This document shows, piece by piece, positions 47,101 through 59,100 of a stretch of DNA of 64,000 bases. Below the pieces are notes generated by a model that was given only the letters and a program-made list of their open reading frames with translations, had not been told where the DNA came from and made no database searches. Numbering within the stretch: position 1 is the first letter of the stretch; each line of letters opens with the position of its first letter. This stretch comes from Platycnemis pennipes. Lineage: Eukaryota > Arthropoda > Insecta > Odonata > Platycnemididae. Both the position numbers and the translations under genes were made by a program. Where the stretch lies: positions 81,638,645-81,702,644 of the forward strand of contig OW121853.1 in NCBI GenBank assembly GCA_933228895.1, read 5' to 3'.

Positions 47101-50100
47101 CTTGGAAACGCATGGGCTATCAAAGGAGCTCAAGTTTGCCTTCCTGTGCTCTGAAGGTCTGAAGTCTGAAACCGAGGGATTCGTGCTCGCGTCCCAAGAT
47201 GGTGTCATCAACACCCTCGTGTACCGTCGCCTCATATTTGGGGCAAACGTGATGGACACGAGATGCAGAGGGTGCCGAAGGCAGCCGGAGACTTTAATTC
47301 ATCTACTCTCCGGTTGCAGCTTTTACGTGAAGAACGCATATATAAACCGGCATAACTCTGCTCTGCGGGTGTTGTATTACCATCTAAGACACCATTACGG
47401 TATAGATGCGAATCCGGTGCTGCCTTACAACCCTGGAGATATCAAGTCCGTCGTGGAGAACGATAAGTGTAAGATCTGGTGGAATTATTTCTTCTCCACC
47501 TCCCGGCAGTTGGAAGTGGCGAAGCCTGATATCGTTCTCCTCGGCAATCTCTCTCATGCCATGTTCGTGATCGAGTTTTCGGCACCAGCCGAAACAAACA
47601 TGGCAGCGAAGGAGATCGTAAAAAGGACTAAATATCAAGATCTGCTGTGCGAACTCAGGCAAATGTACGAGGGCTACTCTGTGAAACTGGTAGTCCTCAT
47701 CGTGGGCGTGCTTGGTGGTGTCAAGAGCTCACTGGTTGAAAATCTCAAGTGCATCCCAGCCTGCAGGGTGCGAGTGGATGCACTTGCAAGTGCAATGCAG
47801 AAGGCTGTCCTTCTCGGGTCTCTCCGCCTGCTTCGTGTGCATAACCCTAATGCCAGGTAGGCACCTATTCACCAGCGGACGTGGCTACCCTTAGGCGCGA
47901 CCCCTCTCGAGTCTCCGGCAACAAAACCTGATGCTAGCCAGATACTCGGAGGTGGATGTTACTTTATTGTAACATATAATAATAAAAATAACTTTTATTT
48001 GTCCAGAGATTTGTTGCTACAAATTTAGGACACGTCAAGGAAAATACATAAAACAGTCAAATGCAAAAGTTAAAAATGAAGAAGTTCATCAACAGATAAC
48101 ATAAATTTCTCAATAGAAATTTATGGAGCTTACGTTTGAAAAGGGTCATAGTTTTTGCCCTCTTAACTTCTGGAGGAAGCTTATTAAAGAGCAAGAGGCC
48201 CATATGCAAAGGGGCATAACTAGAGTTTTTGGTTCTTACAATTGTTGATGGAGGTTGGTAGAGCTCCTTGTAGAATAACAATAGTATTCATTATTGGTTG
48301 CATAATTAGAAATATTCTTTTTTGCACAAACAATGGCAGCAAACATGTACACACAGGGAAGAGGTAAAATACAAAATTTCTGAAAAAGAGGACGAAATGG
48401 GGCATTAAGAGGTGCTTTACCTATCAGCTGCATAACCCTCTTTTGAATTTTAAATATTATTAATATTTCCAGAAGAGGATGCTGTGCATAATCAGGGAAA
48501 AGAACTCACCATAGTAAATTGACAGCAGCATGTAAACATTTACTGTTCTTCTAATAGACCGAAAAAACAGACAGAACTCAGTTTACCACGGAGTTTCTGA
48601 ATATGACCCTCCCAAGAGATTTGACTGTCTATGGTGACACCCAAGAAAGAAGAACTGTTATTCTGTGGAATAGGATTACTATCAATATTAACAGAGATGA
48701 AAGATTGATGTTTGTTCTTATAATGAAAATAATAAAATTCGATTTCTCCACATTAAGTCGGAGAGAGTTTTGGTAACACCATTCTTTTAGGACAGACATT
48801 TAGAGGACGAGGCAGACACAAGAACATTGGTATTGTCAGCATACAATACTGGAAGTATACCAGGTACAGATTTAAAAATATCAGGAAGGTCTTTTATAAA
48901 TAAAAGGAACAGTCCTGGGCCCAGAACAGAGCCCTAGGGAACACCTAAGACAACTTTTTTCTCAGGGGACTCAATATTGGCTCCATCTCTAGTAAGGACA
49001 ACACTTTGATGCCTATTACTTAGATAAGACTCAATCCAACTACAAGCTGCACCTCTAATACCAAACATTTCAAGTTTTTGCAATAGTAGATTATGATTGA
49101 CATAGTTGAAAGCTTTAGAGAAATCAAACATAAGAATAAGGGATTCTTGTCTGTTGTCAAGGTCGTCTAATATTTTATTCACAACCTGGTAAATAGCAGT
49201 GTTTGTGGACTTCGATTTCCTAAAGCCATGTTGGGAAGTGGATAATAAATTTCGAGATTCCAGGTAAGTTATGAGATGATAGTAGAACACAATTTCAAAG
49301 ATTTTGCTAAATTGGCTATACTGCACTAAACCCAAAAATTTCAATTTTTAAGTTAACTCTTTAACTGTTGTTTTCTTGCAGGGTTTCTTTACCCCCCTGT
49401 TTCAATTGTCGGCATTGAAGTGCATTATGGTAGTCTTTTAAATTAAATGCATCAACTTTTTCACCAGCTTCTTTAACACTTTCAATGCTGACCTAAGAAA
49501 ATGTTTATTTTATCATACTTATTTTGGCATATGTACGTTAATTTTTGTTTAAATTTTTTAAAAAATTTATGATGTGATAGGGCATCATCCGTCACACGGG
49601 ATAGTCATGGGAAGCGGGTTGCTTACTTTCTCAATTTTTCCCTGTGAGCTAGTGGATCATTTAGCCTCATATATTTATTTTTAAAACTTCTTAGAGGGAA
49701 ACATATTCACCAGATTAGAGGATGATAAAGTATGGCATCACTAGGATCTTATATTTTGGAAAATAATTCATATATTAATGAAAATGAACTTATAATGTTT
49801 CTTTTAACTACACTTTAAAGAATAGTTGTACAGGTTTAAAAAATGTATTGTTTGATGAGCATGTGATATGGAAAGTGAACTTTATATTATTATTTATAAC
49901 TTTGCCTTCCTCCGGAATCCTCTGGAGAGAGCATTGTTGGAAGTCCTTCTTTCTCTTAACCAACTTTGGACTGAGCGAAGCTTTCCACTTCCTGGCGCGA
50001 ATCTATAGCGGTTCCCATTTTAAAGCAGGGCAAGGATAGAGGCAACCCGAACAGCTATCGCCCCATCTCCCTCGCCAGCTGCCTTTGCAAAGTAATGGAA

Positions 50101-53100
50101 AGAATGGTGAATCGGTGACTCGTTTGGTGGCTAGAGCACCGAAACCTTCTTTCCAATGTCCAGTGTGGTTTCCGACGTAGCCGATCGACCATTGACCATC
50201 TGGTCAGGACCGAGAACTCCATCCAGGAGGCATTTATCCTTCGTCAACACGTAGTTGGTGTTTTTTTCGATTCCACTTCAGTATGTGGAACCACTTCCGT
50301 ATGTGGAATCGGTTCGGTTCCTCGGTATGACCCTGGACCACCGATTAAATTGGCGAGAACACATACAGTTTTTAAGAAATAGTTGTCTTCGGACCCTAAA
50401 TATTTTAAAAGTTTTAACCCACTCCTCATGGGGCGCCGACCGCAGCATGATGCTTTTATTGTATCGCGCACTGGTGTGGTCGAAATCAGATTACGGGTGT
50501 TTTATTTACTCGTCTGGTCGCGAGTCAATTTTCAGAACACTAACGACAGTGCACAACGCAGGACTCCGACTGTCAATTGGGGCCTTCTGAACTAGCCCGG
50601 TGCTCAGTATCTATGCCGATGCTGGAGAGCCGTCGTTGCAGCACCGGAGAAATATCCTGATGTGTAACTACGCGGCGAAAATCTTAGCCTTAAGGGGTCA
50701 CCCGTGTTTTAATACCGTTTTTAATCCAAAGTTTTTAAGAATTTTTAATAGACTGACAAGAGCCACTAAACCACTTTGTATACGTCTTAATGAGTTTATC
50801 CAGGCTTGAGGAATAGAATTCCCGGCTGTATATCCAGTCGTGTACCCCTACAGCCTGCCATGGATAATTCCATCCCCTGATATCTACGAGGTTTTTAAAG
50901 GATGCCAGAAAGCGTACTCCACTACCTCAGAGTACCAGCGTCTTTTTAATGAATTCATCAGTTGCCATAAGGACAGTCATCTCGTATTTACAGACGGATC
51001 CAAGTCGGAAGCTGCCTGTACATTGGCAGGGTCCTCAAAACATCACGGCACCATGCAAATGAGACTCAGTTCTTTGTGTAGCATATACACAGCGGAGCTC
51101 ATCGCTGTTAAGATGGCCCTCGAGTCGGTCACTTACGATGGTCGTCCGACCATCATATGCACTGACTCAATGAGTGCGCTACAGTCCATTTCTGCTATTT
51201 TCCCAATGCACCCTATTGTGCAAGATATTCAATCTGCCCTTTATGCCCTCCACAAGCGGGGACTCAAAGTCTCATTCCTATTTCCTGGGCACGTGGGAAT
51301 AGCGGGAAATGAAAAGGCAGATGCAGCTGCAAAGGCGGCACTCATGCTGCCGGAGCAGGATTCGGCACTGGTACCCTATCAGGACCAACAGACTGTCTTA
51401 CGTAGAAGAGTCCTACGGCAGTGGAGTGACGTATGGAAAAACGTGACAAATAACAAATTGTATCAGTGTGGCCCACTTCTGTCGGGAGGAGTCGTAGGGA
51501 ATAGGTCATCATTGCAAGGCTGAGAATCGGCCACTGCACCCTGACCCACTCATACCTCTTCACTGCAGAGAAGCAGTTATCAAATTTGTTTAGAAAAATA
51601 AGTGAGGTATCGGCAAATAATACTATCGGTATTGGCCACTGGTATCGAAATATCGGTTTGGTATCAGAAAAAAGTGGATTCGGTACAAGTCTAAATAAAA
51701 ATATAAATTTTTCAAAAAAAAAAACAATTTTATCCTCCCCCAATTATAATAACAATGTAATAAAGAAATAATAGTAATAAAGTAGTCGAAACTGAATTAA
51801 TATTTATAAAATAGGGTATGTTAGAATGCACAAAAAAAGAAAAAGAAGCTTACCTTGAGTTCTGGAAAAAACTGTTTTCTTTTTCGATGCAACGAATAGG
51901 CATATAACCAAACGGTCTTCAGCGTATGGCTGCTAGATCTGTTATGAGCGACAGGAAAGCACTCCAAGGTCGCTCGGCAGATGAACGAACCAAGGTGCGT
52001 AAACAGTAGTAAAGATTCAGGGGTTGAATAAGGATTATTCACATACATATACAGACATTACACAGACTACATTTTAGTGAAGCAGAGATTAAACCAAGAG
52101 AAGGACTGCAAAAGCTGCCCTGGGGCACACATCGACAGTGACCATAATTTAGTAATGATGAAATGCCATCTAAAATTCAAGAAATTGAAGAAAATAAAGA
52201 AAAATAAATGGCAAGTAGAAAAACTGAAGGAGACTCACTATCAGCTGGCATTTCAAAAAACAGTAGGAAACAACATAAGAGAGAACCTGAATGAGAAATC
52301 AGTGGAAGAGCATTGGGAAAACATTAAATGTGGACTACAGGAAGCCAAAAAAGAGTTCTTGGAAGAAGAAAAGTTGCTAAGAAGAAGCCATTGGATCACG
52401 GAGGAAGTCTTAGACTTGATTGAAGAAAGAAGAAAGTACAAGAATGCCAAAACTGAAGAAGGGCAGCTTGCTACAAAAGAATAAGGAAGGAAGTAAGTCG
52501 CAAAGCCAGGAAAGCTAGAGAGATGTGGATGACAAATCTATGCGAAGATGTACAAAGCAACCTTGCGCTTGGAAAGGTGGAAGCTGCCTACAGGATAGTG
52601 AGGAACCACTTCAAGGAATGGAGCACAAGATGCAATGCTATAAGGGACAAGAATGGAGAAATTTTGATTGAAAACGAGGACAAATTGAAGAGATGGAAAT
52701 AATATCTGGAAGAGTTAAACAATGGAATATATCTCAGCACATAAGCAATTGAAGAGGAAAGCGAAGTGGAAAAGGATGATATGGGAGCATCAATATTAAG
52801 ATCGGAATTCAACGCTGCAGTCAGGGACCTTCTGATGATAAAGGCTTCTTGTATTAATGATGTTCCTGTGGAACTAATTAAAAATGCAGGAGAGAACGCT
52901 TTAACTCATCTTTACAAAACCATCTGCAAAATGTACTCAACAGGAGAAATTCCAAGGGACTTACAAAAAAACATCATCATTCCTATCCCCAAGGAGAAGA
53001 GAGTGGAGAAAAGTGATAATTTTAGCACTATAAGCCTGACGACATATGGATGGAAGATACTGACGAGGATCATCAGAATAGAACGAAAAGCAGAAGAGTT

Positions 53101-56100
53101 CCTGGATGAAGATCAATGCGGATTTAGGAAAAGTAAGGGTACAAGGGAAGCAATATTGGCCCTCAGACTGCTCATACAGAAGAGAATGGAGAAGAACAAG
53201 CCTACGTTCATTGCATTTGTGGATTTAGAGAAGGCTTTTGACATCGTGGATTGGGATTCGATGCTTGGAATTCTGAAGGGAAATGGAGTGTCCTACAATG
53301 ACTGAAGAATTATACGCAGTCTGTACAAAAACCAAGTAGCAGTGATAAAATCTGGACACAGCTGTGAAGAGGCAAGAATAAAGTAAGGAGTGAGACAAGG
53401 CTGTGCACTGTCTCCTGTAATTTTTAATATTTACATGGAGAGAGCCATCAATGAAATCAAAGAGAAGTCTTTTGTAGTGAATATCCACAGAGAAAAAATA
53501 AGCATGCTGCGATTCGCTGATGACATAGCACTCATAGCAGAGACAGAGAGGGATCTGAGCAAGACTCTAGTAACCATGGAAAGGGCAATGGCCAGATATG
53601 AGCTGAAGATAAATAAGAAGAAGATTAAGATATTGGTGTGCAGCAAGAAAGAAGAGGCAAAAACTAATGTCAAACTAGGAAAACAAAAACTTGAAGAGGT
53701 GAAAGAGTTCTGTTACCTAGGAAGCCGAGTAACCAACAATGGACGAAGCAAGAAAGAAATAGTTAGTAGAATAACCCAGGCAAAGAGGTCATTCTATCAA
53801 AAGAAGAATCTACTTACCGCTGGAAATACAAGCGTAGAAGTAAGGAAATAGTTTATCAGAACATACATCTGGAGCATGTTTCTTTAAGGCAGTGAGGCAT
53901 GGACGATGGGGGCATCAGAGAAGAAAAGGGTGGAAGCATTCGAAATATGGTGCTACAGAAGAATGCTGAAGATTAAATGGATCAACTGAGTAAGTAAAGA
54001 GGAAATCCTAAGAAGAGTAGGAGAAAAGAGAAGATTGCTGAAAACTCTAAAAAGAAGAAGGGACAACTTTATCAGCCAAATCTTGAGAGATGATGGCCTG
54101 ATGAAGACTATCGTCGAGGGAAAAGTGAATGGGAAGATTGGAAAAGGCAGGCCTCGTATGAGATACATGGAACAAGTTGTGAAGGATGTAAAAGAGAAGA
54201 ATTACGTCACAATGAAAAGGTTGGCTGATAGAAGACCCGAGTGGAAAGCTGCATCAAACCAATCCTAGGATTGTTCATTGAAGCTTTCGCAGCTCATGAT
54301 GATACGTATGTTAATCGGGTGTGCCCCGTGATGCTCAGATATTGCCCCAACGTTTCATGACCTCTGCTGGTCACTTCTTCAGAAGGATATGAGGTTCTCG
54401 TTGCCGGTGAGGGTATTATTTATCTCAGGTGGGTGGATCGACGGGGAGAGAGGGATGGGGCATGGACGGAGATGTCATTGAAAAATGTTTGTGAAGTGTG
54501 GGCCTCCACGTGTGGCTTATTTGGAGGCCACCATATCTATTAAATTTTCTCTGTTCTTTATAATTTCAATTGCTTCACAGTATAGCCTGGGTTTAAATCT
54601 GTTGACCTTCGCGATGACTGTTCCCGTAGAGGCAGACACCGTGTTGCAAAAAACTTTTGAGCTTTTCTTTGAAATTCCTTTCAATTTGTGAATCTCGATT
54701 ATATCAGCCATATACATATATTGTGACTCAGTCACATGGGGGGTGGGGGGATGTGGGAGGGTTCGAGGTGCACGGGCTGAAATGCGGGACAGGTTGGGGG
54801 GGGACGTCCGGGTGACCCCGGGCACCTGGGTTGGGAGGTGGAAAGGGACGGGAAGGAGGGTGGGGAGAAGGGAGGAGATGTGGGGTGGTCCTCCGATGAC
54901 TGGAGTGGATGCCGAGAGAAGGAAAGCTTTGACAAGAGTTTCGTGAATTGCATTTAATGAAATCACACACAAAACAAAAAAAGCAAGAATGAAACAGTAA
55001 TTGACGATGTGACTAGTCACACAAATACAAAGAAAAGAACAGTGAACAACAAAATAACCTCGGTGAACCTAGTCTTTAGTCAACAAGATTCAGGTATCCT
55101 TGAAGAGGACAACAAAGAAAAGAAATAAACAATGCAAGAAAAAGCACACGTTGGGGGGGGGGGGGGAATGGGAATGGGAATGGGATCTTCTTCACTTGGT
55201 GGATGGCAGTTTGAAGGGGGCTCGGGCGGAGCTCCTCATCGGGCTGCTGTCGCGCCGAGGGCTGAAGTCTCGCTGACGGCTCCTTCGCCGGGCGCTTCAC
55301 TTAAGGGGGGGGGGGGTAGGCGGTTCTGGGTCAAGGGGTTAGTCGGGGCTTGTTACTTATCGAGCCTCCGTCGTGCCGAGGGCTGAAATCTCGCTGGCAG
55401 CTGCTCCTCCGGGCACAATACCGGACTGCAAATGCACCTCCTTCAGCCTCGCCGGAAGCAAATCCCTTGTATGCTGAGTCGCAGAATGGGAACAATCTCC
55501 TTTCCTCTATCACCTCAGCAATTCTCCTCTCATTGCTCAGGGGCAGGGTCACTTCGTGTTGGGCGATGTGTTGGTTCTTGCGGCCTGGACGCTGGACTCT
55601 CCGCGTCACGGCCTCGCAGTGCGGCGGGCTAATTTCTCTCTCTGCTCTCTCTCTCCTCTTTCTCCTCTCTTTCCTCTTACGGGCGGCACAGCTACCCGCC
55701 TTATATACCCATTGCTGGGGAGGGGGAGGGGGTTTCTCCTGCAATTGGGGGGGAGGGGAGTCCTGCAATTGGGGGGAGGGGACTGCGATCCCGGAGGCTG
55801 CGGAGTCGTGTCCATGCTCTCTGTGGGGGGTGGGGTGTGAGGAGGGGGAGGGGGGGCTTTCTTCTCTCTTCTCTGGGCCACTCTCGGGGCCATGCCAAGG
55901 GGCGTTCAAGGGCACACACCGGAGGAGTCGAAAACACGTGGAATCAGGGGGGGAAAGTGGGAGGGGAAAGGATGAATCACTCACTCAAACCAGTACTTAA
56001 GGAATTTCAGGCATGCAGAGCCAACAATAACTGACCGACACCACATTTTGATTCACACACAAACTGCACACGAAAGAAAAAACATACCCTAAGTCGAACA

Positions 56101-59100
56101 GAACAGCAAAAAATCAAACTTTCCTTCCCTCAAGCACCCATATTACTTATTTAATGTGACCGGCCAAACGGCAACGGTTACAATATATAACCATCATGAG
56201 TAACACTGAACAAAAGTGAAAGAGACATGAAGAGGCAAGGTGAGGTTGCTGAATGTGACTCCAGTGCATGGATGGGATTAACGAATAAAAAAATTAACGA
56301 TTAACATTATTCATTAAATATGTGGTTAACTATTTAATTTAATAGTTACTTTTTAGAAGAGTTATCTTTCAGTCATTAAAGTTATCCATAACTGATACAA
56401 AACTAACTTAGTTAATTTTTTGTTAATTTTTGGCGAATGTCGACCTGTCCTAATTTTGGCGCAAAGGTTGCCCAACATGTAAATGGGAAAATAAAATGGT
56501 ATCCTAAGATGCAAGGGTAGTTGTGCAAGGATGCAATGAATAGGCCCAGATGAATACATCCAAACCAAAGTGGATCTTTTAACTTTAATCAGTTACTTTT
56601 TCAGAAAAGTAACTTTTAACTTTAACTAGTTACTTTTTACAGAGATTAACTTTAACTTTAATCAGTTAATTTTTTTGGTAACTTTCCCAACTATGCTCTG
56701 GTGTAACCCTTGGAGGGAATAGGATGACAAGAGGGATCTTGGAACATTATCATCTACTTGGCTCCTATTTAAACCTGTGATATGACATGTTTGTTGCCCC
56801 AAATTGCTCTCACAGACCTCATGATCTTTGAGCCCCGTGTAGCCCTTGGAGGTCAACCGATGAGAAGATGGATCTAAAGACCCTACTTTGTCAACCATTT
56901 ATGTCACATTTGTTGTCTAGACCTTGTGACCTATGCGTATGCGTGACCTATGAAAAACATGCTCACACCTTATCTGTAACTGAACAACTTGTTGCTAGGT
57001 TACGAATCATCAAAGTTGGGGCTTTCTTTGAAGACCATAAAAAACTGGCACTTTGTACGCAACACCCGATGAAAAAAATATTAAAATTCACCTCAAAAAT
57101 TTCAATTTACCATCAAAAAGTGCAGAATTAAATAAGAAAAATTATGGTTTTATTTCTGTAGGCTTTCCTGTTATTTGGTTATTTGTATCCAAACTCGAGT
57201 GCACATAATTTCTGCATTGACAGCAAGTCAGTAGCTTATGTTCTTGTATATCTTAAAAATAGGCTAACTCTCTTTGAGCTTGCATTTCGTGTCTTTTTAT
57301 AACACTAATGGAAATACAGTAAAACCTCTATCTAGTGAACCTCTTCATATCGTAAACCTCCGTTTTTCGTAATAACTTCTTGGTCCCGCCAAAATTTGTA
57401 TGTAATTATATAGAGAAACCTCTCTATATCGCACCTCTATGTTTTCGAAAAACCTCTGCTCTTCGTACTGAGAGTACACCCCCATGACGACCCAACTACC
57501 TCCATGGAATGAAATATTCAGCCGGCACCAGCCGCAGAAAGTTCCGTCTGGCCCATGAATATAGAATCTGTCCGGTCTGGCCGTTCCGACTTTTCTACGT
57601 TGGGAGCGCGAAAACCCGCAGCGCTTGAAAAGTAAAGCTTAGCTGGGCAGTTGTTAGTGTGTTTGTTATTAATCATATGCGTCAAAGACTTATTTTCATC
57701 GATTTGCATTGCTTGCGTTTTGTATATCCATCATTAAAACATCCATATATAAATATTTACGACAAATGTCCTGCTGGATTTAGACCCGGGGTCCTAATAG
57801 TTTTTACAACTCCCAGACTGATTTATGCGGTAAAATGGTTTAATTCTTAGGTTCAAATAATCACGAATGACACCACTGCATATTATATTAGCATTTACCC
57901 TCACCAATCCTTAATGACACAGAAAACTTAACCCCGATGCTATAGCATATATGCGATATATCGCATACTATATACACATTAGCAATTGAGTTGTTCAAGC
58001 GCAAGTGACTGAATAATATCTTAATCTAGATAGTTTAGTTAAACATATATACGATTCTTCTTCCACAATGACTTAATATTAACAAATAACAGGATTCGAC
58101 GACTGAGTTCATATTTTGAATCATTGAGGTTACTTATTAAAATAATGGTGTTCCAGGTCAGCGAGTGTGCAGATGGAATTGTAAAAATGCTGGTGGCGAC
58201 TCATAATACATGTATATTTATTTTACAGTATGTAGACATGATTTAACACAGTTATAATTAAATACTAATGCGATATGTACAGAATTGTAGTGAGTTTGCG
58301 GCTGATTTATCGAAACGCTTATCGCTTTTCGTTTGTTTCCGCAACGCGGAGCTATGAAAGCCTGCTGCTCGCGGTAACGTAACGCTGAGCTATGAAAGAG
58401 TCCATACCCACGTACGAGATTAACATCTGATGCGACTATTGTACCGTTTCGGAAGATTTGTTATATTTTAGCGTTCAACGCAACGCCGAGCTATGAAAGA
58501 CCCATGACCACGTACGATATTAACATCTGATGCGACTAATGTACCGTATACGAAGATTTGTAACACTTTCGCGTTCAAATGATCTGTTAAGCAGAATTTA
58601 GCCTATTCTGTTTCATTTTTGGGCTATTCGTTTGAAGTTTAATTCACTATGAACACTCGATATTATTGCGGCCGTACCAGAATGATCGCATTTTTTTCAT
58701 GCTTACGCCTCGTGGCAGTCGTCTTTTTCTTTTGGATATTGTCGGCGCGAATTGTAGCTCTACCATTCTATTATCTTTCAATCCGTAACAATGGTGCATT
58801 ACCGTCCCCCCACACACAACATTGTTAGTTATTTGAGCCACAATTTTGTGTTTAAGACATCGGTCAGTGAAATACGCCTAACTTCTGTGTAAGTTTACCG
58901 TCTATTTTTAAAAAAATTTAAAGAAACTTAAAGAAACTGAAGAGGCAGCACATCGAGGATGCATAAATAAAACATTGTGGGCGGTGAAAAGTGAACAATT
59001 AGACAGACACACATTTGATTGGTTGATGGAAGGTAGAGCCAGAAATATTCCTTTTTCTGGACCTATTCTACTGCAAAAGGCAAGAAAAATAGCAGTGAAA

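Larger units (their letters stand above)
54725..56050. other. GC-rich island of uncertain origin
   Basis: This 1.3-kb block is strikingly GC-rich with long G runs on the plus strand, unlike the AT-rich surroundings. It starts near a TGTGACTCAGTCACA palindrome (54720-54734). A related palindrome, TGTGACTAGTCACA, is at 55008-55021. It contains an internal duplication (GTCG(C/T)GCCGAGGGCTGAA at 55248 and 55372), an aspartate aminotransferase fragment and a TATA-like box on the minus strand. No intact gene; the boundaries are approximate. Confidence 0.6.

Noticed and set aside
54517..55020. Long proline-rich minus-strand frame
   Set aside because: The proline-rich part is the complement of G runs; only its C-terminal end carries the Penelope-like residues, which were annotated separately.
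55331..56000. Overlapping ~217-codon frames on both strands of the GC-rich island
   Set aside because: High GC removes stops on both strands. Only the short aminotransferase match is meaningful.
56701..56880. Duplicated phrase GTGTA(A/G)CCCTTGGAGG with GATGAC/GATGAG and GGATC following
   Set aside because: Two short imperfect copies 139 bp apart; too little to define a repeat family.
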